This document shows positions 22,185 to 33,042 of a stretch of DNA of 64,000 bases, one piece after another. Every line of letters starts with the position of its first letter. Position 1 is the first letter of the stretch. The notes beneath the pieces were generated by a model, which was given only the letters and a program-made list of their open reading frames with translations, had not been told where the DNA came from and ran no database searches. Source of the DNA: Nepenthes gracilis (Eukaryota > Streptophyta > Magnoliopsida > Caryophyllales > Nepenthaceae); contig BSYO01000013.1 of assembly GCA_033239525.1 (NCBI GenBank), forward strand, positions 8,022,501-8,086,500, written 5' to 3'. The translations under genes and the position numbers were made by a program.

Positions 22185-22837
22185 TGTTGGAAATCTCTCC
22201 CATGAAGAAATTTTGGTCAACTGAATGTTGACCGGATGGGCGGTCAACATGATGTTGACCGGAAGGGCGGTCAACAGGATGTTGACCGGTCTGTCTTAGA
22301 GGGACGGTCTACAAGGATGACCGGCTCATTAAGGCAACACAGAGTACCTGCCATGACTAAAGGGGAGTAGGTTGACTTGCCTATTTAGGTAACCTTGGAA
22401 ACCCAATGTAACAGACCTGGCTACTGCTGCTGCAGGCATGCGCCGTCTACTGCTAGGCTGATACATGCCTCTTAGAAACCGTGCACCTACTACAAGGAAG
22501 GACGTGCTGGTTCAGCTGCTAAGACCTTTGTATATCCTTATATATATGTGTGGGTGGTAAGCAGAAAGTGTAGAGAGTAGAAGAGCAGAGTGTGTGAGAG
22601 TAAGAAAGAAAAACAAAGGAGTGGAAGAAGGGCCGACTGAGTGTGTGAGCATTTCCGCCATACTGTTTGTAATCTCTATCTCATACATAGTGCAATTTTT
22701 TCGGACTCAACGTCCCGTGGTTTTTCTCTTGATTCATAAGGGTTTTCCACGTAAATATCGGTTGTCATTATTCCTTCTTTCCTTCTCTTCGATCTCTTTG
22801 TGCTTGTAACGGTAGGCCGCCCCATTTCCGGCCAACA
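22185..22837 (+). repeat. 3' LTR of the copia element (653 bp)
   Basis: Begins TGTTGG and ends CCAACA. It is 29 bp longer than the 5' copy, mainly because of an extra GTTGACCGG...GGCGGTCAAC unit at about 22245-22275. TATA box at 22539-22546. Confidence 0.93.
22215..22289. promoter_or_regulatory. Expanded W-box-like array in the copia 3' LTR
   Basis: Six alternating GGTCAA / TTGACC cores in about 75 bp, compared with four in the 5' LTR. Repeated unit of about 28 bp. Confidence 0.55.
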
Positions 22838-23870
22838 CATTCTGGTATATTAATTGAAAAGTTGAATGATAAGTAAGTCAAGTATGAGCCTGACAAGACT
22901 TGACTTGATCGGGCTAGTAAAAGGTTTGATTAGACTCATTTATAAGTTTATGAACAGACTTTATTCTAAGTTCTTAAATAGACTCCTTTTATATGCTTAT
23001 GTATTGATAGGCCTATATAAAAGTTTATTAATATGTTCATTTAACGACTTAAATTTAGCTTGTTAGTGTTATCTTTTAAACATTTGAATCAGCTTAGGCT
23101 AACTTGTTTATTCATAAAGAAACCAGCCCAGACTTAAGTTCAAGCTTAGATTATTTACTCATAACTAAATCTCAGGCCGAATTCGATTCTGCCAATCTTT
23201 TTCAAGCCAAAATTCAAAAATTAAAAAACAAAAAAAAAAAAAAAGAAAAGACTCTACTTGAATTCTTTTATGATGACGACCACAGTTCGTGCTCACTTTG
23301 AGGCTCTCCTCCATATTCTTTATAATTACTTAAAGTTTCTACATATTTTTTAAAGTTACTACATGATTGCCGTGATATATTGGATAAGTGAAGGTGCATG
23401 ACAGCAATAAAGCCATCAACTTGACTTTGCTGTTTTTGGAAAGTCTTCTTTTTTGGTGATGACGACGGTCTGTACTAATTTATTTTTTGTTCATACTCAA
23501 CACCACTCAATTATTTTTGTCCGTCCATGGACCAAAAAACCTGAAAGCGATTAGTAATGGACCAAAAATATATATTTAAACATACACAACATTTACAAAG
23601 TAAAAAGTTGAGCTATGCATTTCATGTAGTCAAATACTACCATATTCTAAAAATTATATAAATATATTTGCTGTAACATGATAAAGATATGTTAACAAAT
23701 TTGTTTTTTAGTCAGATAATGTGGAAATAATTGAATTAGCATATGTCATGGAATTATATTGTAATTTAAAAAATCAAGTGTAGATTGTCTGTATCATGCA
23801 TTTTAAAAGATAAATGTATGTTCTCACCAGCTAACATACAAATGATCTGTCATCGTCATGACAGAATCCT
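22838..23870. other. Spacer between the copia element and the P450
   Basis: 22838-22842 is the second CATTC. 22843-about 23215 is the right half of the repeat the copia element landed in. 23216-23870 is A+T-rich with a poly-A run (about 23227-23243) and no gene. Short open frames at 22866-23301 show no recognisable protein. Confidence 0.6.
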
Positions 23871-24022
23871 TTGCTTGGACGGCACAAAAGCTTCATTACT
23901 TTGTCTGCATTCACAATTGTACTTTTGACCGATTTCAGTGGGCTTTGTTGGCCATAAATGCTTGGCTCATAGCAACAACGCTTCACCTTCACCAGAAGGC
24001 TCGCTTAACGTGCTCAATCTCA

Positions 24023-24029
24023 TATAAAT
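24023..24029 (+). promoter_or_regulatory. TATA box of the P450 gene
   Basis: TATAAAT, 53-59 bp upstream of the start codon, in an otherwise non-repetitive upstream region (about 23870-24081). It predicts a transcription start near 24055 and a very short leader. Confidence 0.6.
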
Positions 24030-24081
24030 GAAGATTTCCCCAATTCTTTACGTATTTCAGTAGTCTTAAGCTCTTAGCACC

Positions 24082-25765
24082 ATGGAAAACCACCTCCTGG
24101 TTAAAACATGCGCTTTTGCAACCCTATTTGCTCTCCCGGTCTTAGTGTGCTGTGTGATATGGAGTAGAGGAAGAAGTAACCCCAGGAGGAGACCACCAGA
24201 ACCAGCTGGGTCATGGCCTCTGATTGGCCACCTACGCTTACTAGTAGGCTCTCAACTTCCTCATGTTGCCTTAGCAAACTTAGCAGACAAGTACGGGCCG
24301 ATCTTCCAAATCAAAATTGGTGTGCACCCTGTCTTGGTGGTCAGCAACTGGGAGTTGGCTAAAGAATGCTTAGCCCAAAACGACAAGATCTTTGTTAATC
24401 GGCCTCGCACACTTGCGGTAGAGCAATTGGCTTACAATTCTGTCATGTTTGGCTTTAGTCCTTATGGAACATATTGGCGTGAAATGCGTAAAATTGTCAC
24501 CTTAAACCTTCTCTCAAATCACAGGCTTGAACAGTTAAAACATGTCAGAATATTCGAGGTAAGGATAGCTATAAAGGCATTGCATGATAAATGGAGAAAG
24601 AGTAGTAAAGATGCTACTTCTAATGGTATTTTAGTAGAGTTGAAGCATTGGATTGGGAACATCAATTTGAATATTATAATACGATTAGTAGCAGGAAAGA
24701 CATTGTGGGAATTTTATAAGGGTGAAGAGTATGATCATTACCACGCAGCCATAAGAACGTTCTTTGAGTTGTTTGGAGCTTTTATTATTTCAGATGCGCT
24801 TCCATTTCTAAGATGGTTAGATATTGGAGGATACAGGAAGAATATGAAAAGGACTGCAAAACAACTAGACAACATTCTTCAAGGTTGGTTGGAGGAACAT
24901 AAGAGAGTGCATTCATTTGGAGAAGCGAATGGTCAACAAGATTTCATTGACATTATGCTTGATAATCTTCACATAGCCCAGGAGAAGCCTTTCAATTTTG
25001 AATTAGACACCGTCATTAAATCTACATGTCTGGTATGTACTCATTAACACATTTTTGGATATATGATTACCAAGACTAGTCTAACTAAATTACAACGCAT
25101 ATACTAAAAATTAACATTTGAGCATGACTTGACAGAGTGTAATTTTGGGCGGCACAGACACAACCACAGTAACGCTGACATGGGCTCTTTCCTTACTACT
25201 CAATAATCCTCATGTGCTAAAGAAAGCGAAAGATGAGTTAGACACCATTGTTGGAAAAGAAAGACTAGTGAATGATTCAGACATGAAAAACCTAGTTTAC
25301 TTGCAAGCTATAATCAAGGAAACAATGCGGTTGTACCCCGCTGGACCCCTATCCGCTCCGCGCGAGGCCATAAGTGATTGTTACATAAGTGGTTACCATG
25401 TCTCAGCAGGCACAAGACTTTTTGTCAATGTCCATAAAATTCACAGAGATCCACAAGTGTGGTCAGATCCTTATGAGTTTCATCCAGAAAGATTCATCAC
25501 CACTCACAAGCATGTTGATGTGAGAGGCCAAGATTTTGAATTGATTCCATTTGGAAGTGGTAGGAGAATATGTCCAGGAATATCTTTTTCCCTTCAAAGC
25601 ATGACATTTATATTGGCCAATTTATTACAAATGTTTGAAATTACAACTCCATCAAATAAACAGGTTGACCTTACAGAAGAATTTGGGCTTACCAGCATGA
25701 AGAAAACACCACTTGAAGTTATTCTCACTCCTTGCCTTTCTGATGAACTCTATGGTGAAGAATAA
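24082..25765 (+). CDS. CYP82: CYP82-family cytochrome P450, two exons
   Basis: Membrane-anchored haem monooxygenase of the plant CYP82 family. Exon 1 is 24082-25032, exon 2 is 25136-25765, and the phase-0 intron at 25033-25135 has GT and AG borders; together they give 526 residues, normal family length. A hydrophobic anchor (about residues 8-27) is followed by the Pro-rich hinge RRPPEPAGSWPLIGHL, as in CYP82 proteins. Later motifs: GGTDTT (322-327, oxygen-binding I helix), KETMR (ExxR, 379-382), PERF (434-437) and FGSGRRICPG (456-465, haem ligand Cys463). All are intact. The start has a good context (CACCATGG). CYP82 enzymes act at the ER, with P450 reductase, in specialised metabolism (terpenoids, coumarins, alkaloids, flavones); the substrate cannot be told from sequence. 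The single intron just before the I-helix motif is typical of the family. Confidence 0.95.
25033..25135 (+). other. Intron of the P450 gene
   Basis: 103-bp intron. Donor CTG|GTATGT, acceptor GACAG|AGTG, A+T-rich body. Splicing here is needed to join STCL to SVILGGTDTT; reading through stops at 25045-25047. Confidence 0.93.
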
Positions 25766-25775
25766 TTTAGTATGC

Positions 25776-25781
25776 AATAAA
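25776..25781 (+). terminator. Poly(A) signal of the P450 gene
   Basis: AATAAA 11 bases after the stop codon, in an A+T-rich context. A second candidate region follows near 25790-25800. Canonical but not unique, so moderate confidence. Confidence 0.5.
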
Positions 25782-26193
25782 GCTATGAAAAATAATTTTC
25801 AGTGACACTCTCATGTAATAGAAGGATATAGTTTGTCACTAGTACTAACGAAAGTATGAGGAATCATGTATTGTATAACGCCATGTACGACCCACCCTTG
25901 CCTGACGTCGCACTATATTAGTAATGAGCATGTTAGCAAACAGTTGTTATAATTAGTCAAACGTTTGTTGGTAGTTGGGATAGTAATAGCATGCATTCTA
26001 GTTGGAAGTTGCATAAAGGAGTGAATAAGTTGTTATGAGCTGCTACGACAATGCACTTCAAAACCAACTATGACTAATGAAATGATAAATCTGATTTCTG
26101 TCTTTCTTGCGCTCCTCTCCTCTAATTCTCATCCCCTTCTTCACTCTACCTTAATAAAATGGCAGAGAAACAAACCAACAAATCTCATTTTGG
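25782..26193. other. 3' flank of the P450, no gene
   Basis: Likely includes the rest of the 3' untranslated region. I see no coding frame and no recognisable repeat. Confidence 0.5.
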
Positions 26194-26363
26194 CAAAGTG
26201 AATACACCATAGATAAAAACATCAGCTATCAAGTATCGATATCTAATTCCATAATATCGATATTTTTTCATATTATGACAAAGTGAATACACCATAGATA
26301 AAAACATCAGCTATCAAGTATCGATATCTAATTCCATAATATCGATATTTTTTCATATTATGA
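26194..26363. repeat. Perfect 85-bp tandem duplication
   Basis: Units 26194-26278 and 26279-26363 appear identical by eye. Each contains two ATATCGATAT-like palindromic motifs. The following sequence (26364-26560) carries further degenerate ATATCG / CGATATAT words. Confidence 0.95.
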
Positions 26364-29330
26364 CAATATTATAATATAATTTCATATTGATGATATATCG
26401 TAATATATCGGTTAAATTTTAAAATATCAGTTAATATATCCAATATTTAGATAATATATCAATCAATATTTTCATACAGTTTACAAATATCAAAAATAAC
26501 TTTTTCTTCAAGATAATATATACAAAATATGAATTATCCGATATATTCAATACTAATACGACGGTGACATATAACCAAATCAACTGACTCAACCTGAATT
26601 GATTGTGTGAAAATTTAAATTGTAAATATTCATTATAAATCCATCATGAATAAAATATCTATAATAAGTATCAAACTCAAATCATACGATTAATATTTTC
26701 ATTACCCTCTCAAAGTAAATTTAAAATACACCACACTCATATTCCCGTAATTCAACTAGAATCCATGCTCAAATGAGATATAGAATGCTCTATCTCCACC
26801 ATGTGTTAAACTTTGTAACTCCTGGTACAATATCCATTAATATCTCAACGTGTATTATTTATAGGATTATAAATATTTTTTGAAAAATATAGACCTTAAT
26901 CTCCAGAGATATGAAACTAAGTATCGAACAACTATAAACCATAATAAAATTTTACAGGTTTCATATTCTTTATTATAGTGCTGTTTTTAAATAATTTCAT
27001 TTACCTTAACCATTAACAACAAGAAAGCCACATAAACGATTTAAATTAACGCCGCCAATAACGATCTCCAAGAAGGTAAAAAAAATTAAAGAATAATTAA
27101 ATTATCCGACCAACCATTAAAATTTTACTCCATCAGAACTCATCAGGATACTAATCTCAATTTTTAAGCCATAAAAGTATATCTTATTTTATCACTACTA
27201 AATGTAGCTCTCGAATTACCAATTTTATTTGAATTGTCCCCACCGATAATTATAGGATTCAACCGAGAAAATAAAATATCACAAATATCATACATACTAT
27301 TAAGCTCAATAAAAGATAAATTAATCTAAATTATAAGATACAACATAATTGAAAATTTGAAATTTTTGGATCGTCGCCTTGCCCGAAAGTAAGCTAAGAC
27401 CAGATTCAGTGATCAACAAAGCCTCTTTGTCACTTGATTTTTACCGCTTCAAGAAATAGAAACTAAAATTGGATAATGGATTATTAAACTATGCATTTCA
27501 TAGTATAAAAAGAATAATCTCGAAGGTATGAATGTGCTAGTTACATGTATAAACGGTTAGCTCGAAAATCACTCGTCACCACAACTATAGGTGACATGGA
27601 GAGATTTTAATATTCATCGCAACATATTCGGTGCTCAATTACCAACACTTTCATAACCAAAATTACGTTCCGTTAACGAATGCTTAAATATGTATATCAT
27701 AGTATATAAACTTTAGCTTTGTTGGAAAAAACGTATTAATACAAAATATAAACGGTAGACTCGAAAAATAGTTTAAAACTAAAAATGTACTCTCTCTCGA
27801 GGATTGTTCATTGTCTTTCTCATCACGTTGCCATCGTTCATGCAAACTTTCAGGGCACGCAGGGTGTCAAACAGAAGCTCACTTCCTTTATAACTTACCA
27901 ACTAGCTTAATACAATATTCAAATAACAATCTAGTGATTAAAGAATATTAGGAGTATAAAGAAAGAAGAGGGATTTCACTTGCCTATGTTTTTTTTGCTT
28001 CCCTCGGCACCCACAATAGTAATCGGCAATAGAGCTTTGGCTCTCTTTCCCTTTCTCTAGTCTTCTTTGGTTCGACATGGTTGTAAGCATCAAATTCACA
28101 CCCTAATAATAGAATACATTTTCCTGAGTGAGAACAGCCCCAAATGATATTGGTTGCAATAAGTGTATGTATCCCTCAAATCAGCTGCTTCAATGGTGCA
28201 TTGCCCCTCTCATAAGTGCTAATCAATCCTTTGCCTTAACTCACCGAAGTCAGATTCATCTCCCACAACTAGCTACAGATTCAACGCACGTTGTAATGAG
28301 GGAAGAAGAAGAAGAAGGGTGGCAGTGGCTGTGCATGTGTTTGGTATAGGGGCATGTATGTATATGTTTTATTAAGATTAATTAAGCTAAACCAATTAAT
28401 TTATGTTTTATTAATTACATACACATAAAAATATAACACATACTATTATCATAATAAGTCTCAATTATTATTCTAAGATACTACAAGTAATTACTCATTG
28501 TTAATAGAAAAATTTATCAAAATACCATTCTGATAATCCCACAAATCTGATATGTTTGACCTCAACACGAAATTAGCTTAACTTGCCGACAATAATTATT
28601 TCATTAATTACCCCCATTAATGACCGTAATGGGTCGAGAGTCTAATAAATCTGAATTGAAACATCAGTGTGTTACAAATATGACCTTAATTGATACCTGT
28701 ATTGATATTTTTATCAATTTCTCTGTCATATTTTATTAGTCAATGTACTCCATGGTGTCCAACGGATGTTGGATATCCATCATAAAATTTTTGTAATGCT
28801 CGAACAGTAATCATATTCATGTCTCAATGTTGGGATGGTCAACAGCTATTCCCGTCAAAAACTTTACACTGGCATGTATAGAGTTTGCCTAATGTTATGT
28901 CCACCGTACTAACCGGAAAAAAAAAAAAACAAAGAAAACCTGCATCCCGTGGTCAAAGTGATTAAAAGCATGGTCATCCCTAGACGGGTGTTACCGCTTA
29001 AGAGCAATTGTGAAAAGGAAAGTTCGCCAGGCTCTGACGGTAAATCATCATCGTCAACAGGACTCCTTGACTTTAACTGAATGAGGATGTCTCTCACCTG
29101 TTGATTTCTTACTATCTTTCTAGTAGACTATCCTATTCTCACGGGCATTGCAGTAATTATCAATAAGTCTTTGTTGGAAATTTTTGTTGGCAAACTCTGT
29201 GATAGTGTATTATAAAATTTTGAGTCCTTTTTAAAGATCTCAGTTGTTAGTGTGGTTTAGAGTTTGACGATTGCTTAAGTAGATTTTGATCTAGCATTTG
29301 ATGTGAGATGACTGTTAGATAGAAACTTAA
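26364..29330. other. A+T-rich intergenic region
   Basis: No gene is recognised. 26364-27340 is very A+T-rich with scattered ATATATCG words. 27478-27572 and 27678-27770 look like two diverged copies of one ~95-bp unit (both contain CATAGTAT and ATAAACGGT...CTCGAAAA). 27780-28340 and 28380-28900 have the patchy look of old LTR or transposon sequence, but I cannot assign a family. The open frames at 28128-28349 and 28909-29097 match nothing known to me. Confidence 0.4.
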
Positions 29331-29440
29331 ACTATAGAGATCAAGAGCTGATTCGCAATGAGACATTTGTTCGTGCTTCATAGAGACTATAGAGATCAAG
29401 AGCTGATTCGCAATGAGACATTTGTTCGTGCTTCATAGAG
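29331..29440. repeat. Perfect 55-bp tandem duplication
   Basis: Units 29331-29385 and 29386-29440, both beginning ACTATAGAGATCAAGAGC and apparently identical, in single-copy-looking sequence. A recent local duplication. Confidence 0.95.
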
Positions 29441-31021
29441 ACATAATATATTCAAATGATACTCGCGTGCCTCTTTAGTCAGACCAAAATGCAGTTCTAA
29501 CCCACTACCCACATTTATGAACTACTTCCACTGAGAGATCTCTACATGTAGAAGGGCTTAACTTCTAAAGACGACGGAGGCAGGCACAATGGTTTGTTTC
29601 CTCTAATATAGAGAGAGCCCCATGGGTAGCCAGGATTTTCAAGGCTAATGGAGAGTACTATATTTTAGAAAATTACTAATCATCGAGAAAAAAGTTCAAT
29701 AGTTCCATTTGATAATATGTTCTTGAATGCTTTTGAAAACTCTCACCACAATTTGTAAACACATTATCTGGCTTATAATCTCACAGAGTTTTGATACATA
29801 GCCTGTGCGTAATATTGAGACATTGATTTCGACTGTAATCTCAAGTCAATGAAGGAAGATCAACAAAGTCAGATAAAATTCTGAGTATGTGGCTTAAAGG
29901 ACTAATAAGGAGAGTGAACTCATTTGTAGGGATCACATGGCGGGGAAAGTCGGCAAGGGGATCTAGTACGTTTTTATCTACTGTACTATAAGTTGATTTT
30001 TAAATGGGTTGTTTTTCAATTGCTTTAAAAGCCCAGAGGGTTGTCCTTTCGATTTTGTTGGTTTTTGAGGTTTTCCATCATTAACAAAGTAGCATGCCAT
30101 TTATATTTCCACAAACTTTTAATTACCTGTTTATAATAGTGGTCACTCTACTCCAGATGCATATTAAAAGAAATGGGTCTAAATCATGGCTTTTTCAGTC
30201 TTAACTGTCTCTTTCTCACCTACTGGGAGTTTCCCAAATAATAAAGGATTTGAGCAAATTTGGTCTCACTTTCCCTTGCATCATTTTGTCATGATTTTCA
30301 CAAATGTGATGCGCGGACTTGTTTAGGCAAAGGCAAATAACAATTTTGACTATTTCATCGAACAATATTATAATCAGAATTTTGTGCGTGGGTGCTGGTT
30401 TCATCATTTCAAGGTGGTGCCATGATGCAAAGACATGCCCAAACAATTAAAAATAGCAGAAAGTAAATAGCAAAGCCCTTTTGGCAGCCACAGTATACAA
30501 CATTTGGAAGGAGAAAATGCAAGGAATTCGGAGGCAAACACCTACAACCAGCTCGGATTATTCAAATTATCAACATTGAGGTTTCCTACAGCAACATCCA
30601 CAAAAGTTGATGTTTTGTTTTAGGGATTGTTCTGCATATTAATCGTAGCCTTTTGTTTCAATCTCTTCTAAGCTTGATTTTGCGGTTTTGGGATTGCCCA
30701 AAATTACTTATAAATGCTTAACTGTAACTCAACCTGGGAAGTAGTACAACTTTGTTTACTTACCCAAGAAAATGCAAACAAAATAAGAAATATGGACACT
30801 CATACCTAAACGCAGATCTATAAGCCACAATTTTCCTTTTTCCTATATCACCCATTGAATGCCTGAATATTGTTCATTTTCACTCCAAATTTTAAATGTC
30901 AAATATGGAAAAAGCATAGAATTGGACGCTGGCAAAAACAATTCATTCAGTTATAAGTATCGCAAAATTAAGAACAAAAAGACCCATATTGGGGAACTTT
31001 TAAGAATAAGGCGCAGGATGA
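29441..31021. other. Intergenic region, nothing recognised
   Basis: No convincing gene or repeat boundary. The minus open frame at 30216-30446 shows no known motif. Confidence 0.4.
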
Positions 31022-31216
31022 AACCCTAGTTGGACAATAGATGTTCATAAATGCGAACCTTGTTCAATGCAGAGCCGCTCTGTTTCGTCATTGACGGCCA
31101 TTGACCTGTTCAACGATAAATTGCACGAACCAAGCACAGCTAGTGATCCGCCGAACACAGAGGAGACAGTGAAATGCCAGCCATCATCGGCCAACGGGGA
31201 AGCAGGAGCAGTGTGA
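31022..31216 (+). other. Small ORF of unknown nature
   Basis: Open from 31022 (after an in-frame TGA at 31019) to a TGA at 31214-31216. The first ATG at 31067 gives 49 codons beginning MQSRSVSSLTAIDLFNDKL, then a Pro/Ser/Thr-rich acidic tail. Composition is less biased than the surrounding A+T-rich DNA, and the stretch is not part of any retrotransposon I can delimit; Tat-B starts 190 bp to the right. It could be a gene fragment, an exon of an unrecognised gene or chance. I do not recognise the protein, and no splice partner was found. Confidence 0.25.
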
Positions 31217-31405
31217 TTCTCAAACAATTGTCTTTTTTTTCCTGATTTGATTCATAAATATTTTTCATTGTGCAAAAATAGTCGCATCGTTTCCAATTTT
31301 TCTCAGTTTTATCATATCATTTGGTATTTCTTTTTTAACAAAAATATGACACTATTTGTGAAATCATATAAAGAAATTTCTAAATAGAAAAGGTTAATTA
31401 TCTTC

Positions 31406-32398
31406 TAATACGTCCTGAATCTAAATTTCAAATTGATTCAGGTCAAGTAGTCCATTGGGTTCCGATCTCCATTCTTTGAGTTCTGAGTCCGGCACACCAC
31501 AATTTTAAACAGAAGGTCAGGTGACAATAGGATTTGATCCCACCGAAAATATTTCGATACTCAAATTAGTAATCAGCCTTCTGAAAATAGAATGTGGATG
31601 CAAGGGATGCGGAAATGAATGAGTGTGTTTGCAAGTAGGAGAACGCACTCATAGAGAGAATGGCTTGGTTATTATGGCTCTGAGGAGTAGATTGTCTAAG
31701 TACTGAGTTCACTGTGAATTAGCAGCAGAGAGAGAGCGTTGGGATGCTCGAGTAACTGAGAGCTTCTGAGAGCTTTGTAATTGCTTAAGAGCTTTTGTGG
31801 ATAAGAGAAGGCATGATTGAAAGCGTGTCTTTGAAGGGAGCTTCCATCGCCTTTTATAACCATGGCCCTTTACTAACTTCCTTATGCAGAGGGGCTTGAT
31901 GCTCGCACTCTGTTGGGGATCGTTGCCTTTCCTGTGTAGGCGTGAGCGCCTTTCTGGTTATAACGGTCAAAGAGCTGATCTCATTCCTTCTACGTTTTGT
32001 AACCGTTAGAGTTTTCAGCAAACTATACGTAGATTTTGATACTTTCTTCCCGAGATTTGCTTTGATTATGGAGATGACCATTACAGTGAAGCTTGCCTTC
32101 TTTGAAGATGCGAAAAATTAGGGCAAACGACCATTGTAACTCGAAGATGGACACGTGGGCCAATTTAGGCTTAGGCCGTGTGTGTCCTAAGCCACAGCCA
32201 GTCTATTGGCCACTTATCCTGTTAACGAAAGCATTGACCGTCCTGGGCTCTGATGGCCATCCTGATCTTAGGCCTCTGCCAGTCCACTTGCCCTTCATCT
32301 GGTCAACGGTAGCACTGACCGTCCAGGCCGAAATGGGCCACTGAGGATTTGGGTCATTTTCTCCTTTGTGAGCCAACCCGTTACTGATATTCCCATCA
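31406..32398 (-). repeat. 3' LTR of Tat-B (993 bp)
   Basis: Aligns along its length with 42297-43287. Shared landmarks include CACACCACAA / ACACACTACAA, GAGAGAGAGCGTTGGGAT, CCTTTTATAACCATGGCCC and GTTGGGGATCGTTG. On the minus strand it starts TGATGGGAAT, directly after the purine-rich GGAGGACTAG. Confidence 0.9.
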
Positions 32399-32520
32399 CT
32401 AGTCCTCCATACTGATGGTCTAGGACTCTGGCCTCTAGCATGTTCACAATGGGACACGCCTGATTGGATAACTTATCTGAGACAGCTTGATGAGGAAATT
32501 AGTAGTAGCCTTTTGTTTGC

Positions 32521-32753
32521 TAGTCGCATTGCTTGCGACTGTTGTCCGCAACGCCAAGATTCAGAGTACTAAGTTGTAGGAAGCGTTGATCGAATTTATT
32601 GTCCGTTTAGGTAAAAATCTGAAGAACTAAGTAATAAGAGGAACGTTGATCGGATTCATTGACCGTCCTAGCAAGAATCTAGAGAACTGGGCAGGAAGAA
32701 GAGCGTTGATCAGATTCTTTTGACCGTCCTAGTAAGAATCCAAAGAACTGGTG
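32521..32753. repeat. 60-bp tandem array in the Tat-B 3' region
   Basis: Three clear units with exact 60-bp period (starting 32581, 32641, 32701), each with CGTTGATC, a GACCGTCC-like core and GAA(T)C...GAACTGG. A degenerate fourth unit precedes them (32521-32580). It lies between the antisense ORF and the 3' LTR. Tandem repeats in this part of Tat/Ogre-type elements are known and can seed satellite DNA. Confidence 0.85.
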
Positions 32754-32806
32754 GGGATTGAATCGATGCGTCATCATGCCGTCGAACTATTAGTCGAAAA
32801 GTTTGC

Positions 32807-32962
32807 CACGTGTCAACATGGAGTGAATTTGTAATCCCAATAATTAATTCACTAGAAGATCTAATTCGACTACGCCCTCTTCGGAAGCGACACGTGTCCG
32901 TAATGATGGGTGCACCTTTTCAATGCGCTACCTTACTCCAATGGTTGCGTGCCTTTATAAAA
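32807..32962 (+). promoter_or_regulatory. Candidate promoter of the Tat-B antisense ORF
   Basis: Two G-box-type sites, CACGTGTC (32807-32814) and the perfect palindrome GACACGTGTC (32889-32898), are followed by TATAAAA (32956-32962), about 80 bp before the expected start of the antisense ORF at 33043. Position matches the TGACG-plus-TATA blocks upstream of the antisense ORFs in Tat-A and Tat-C. ACGTG cores are bound by bZIP and bHLH factors. Confidence 0.5.
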
Positions 32963-33042
32963 TTTGTTCATCTGTTTAAATCTCCCACGCTTTTCTTCTC
33001 TGAAAATTCTAAATTTTTTCTACTCTTCTTACTCCCGTTTCC

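Larger units (their letters stand above)
17551..22837 (+). mobile_element. Ty1/copia element, Tork/Tnt1-like, complete but dead
   Basis: A 5287-bp element with both LTRs (17551-18174, 22185-22837), TGTTGG...CCAACA ends (left end mutated to AGTTGG) and a perfect target duplication CATTC (17546-17550 and 22838-22842). The internal order is gag, protease, integrase, RT, RNase H, the copia order. Total size, LTR size and a tRNA-Met-type primer site resemble the Tnt1/Tork lineage. At least seven stops and several frameshifts in gag-pol make it non-autonomous. The LTRs differ at roughly 5% of sites in their 3' halves and more in the 5' halves, so the insertion is not recent. Confidence 0.93.

Noticed and set aside
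26364..28900. Assignment of the A+T-rich spacer to a named transposon family
   Set aside because: Only weak internal similarity was seen; no termini or target duplications could be fixed by eye.
32203..32457. Coding ORF in the Tat-B LTR
   Set aside because: Lies in LTR sequence, and the equivalent region of the other LTR is not open in the same way.
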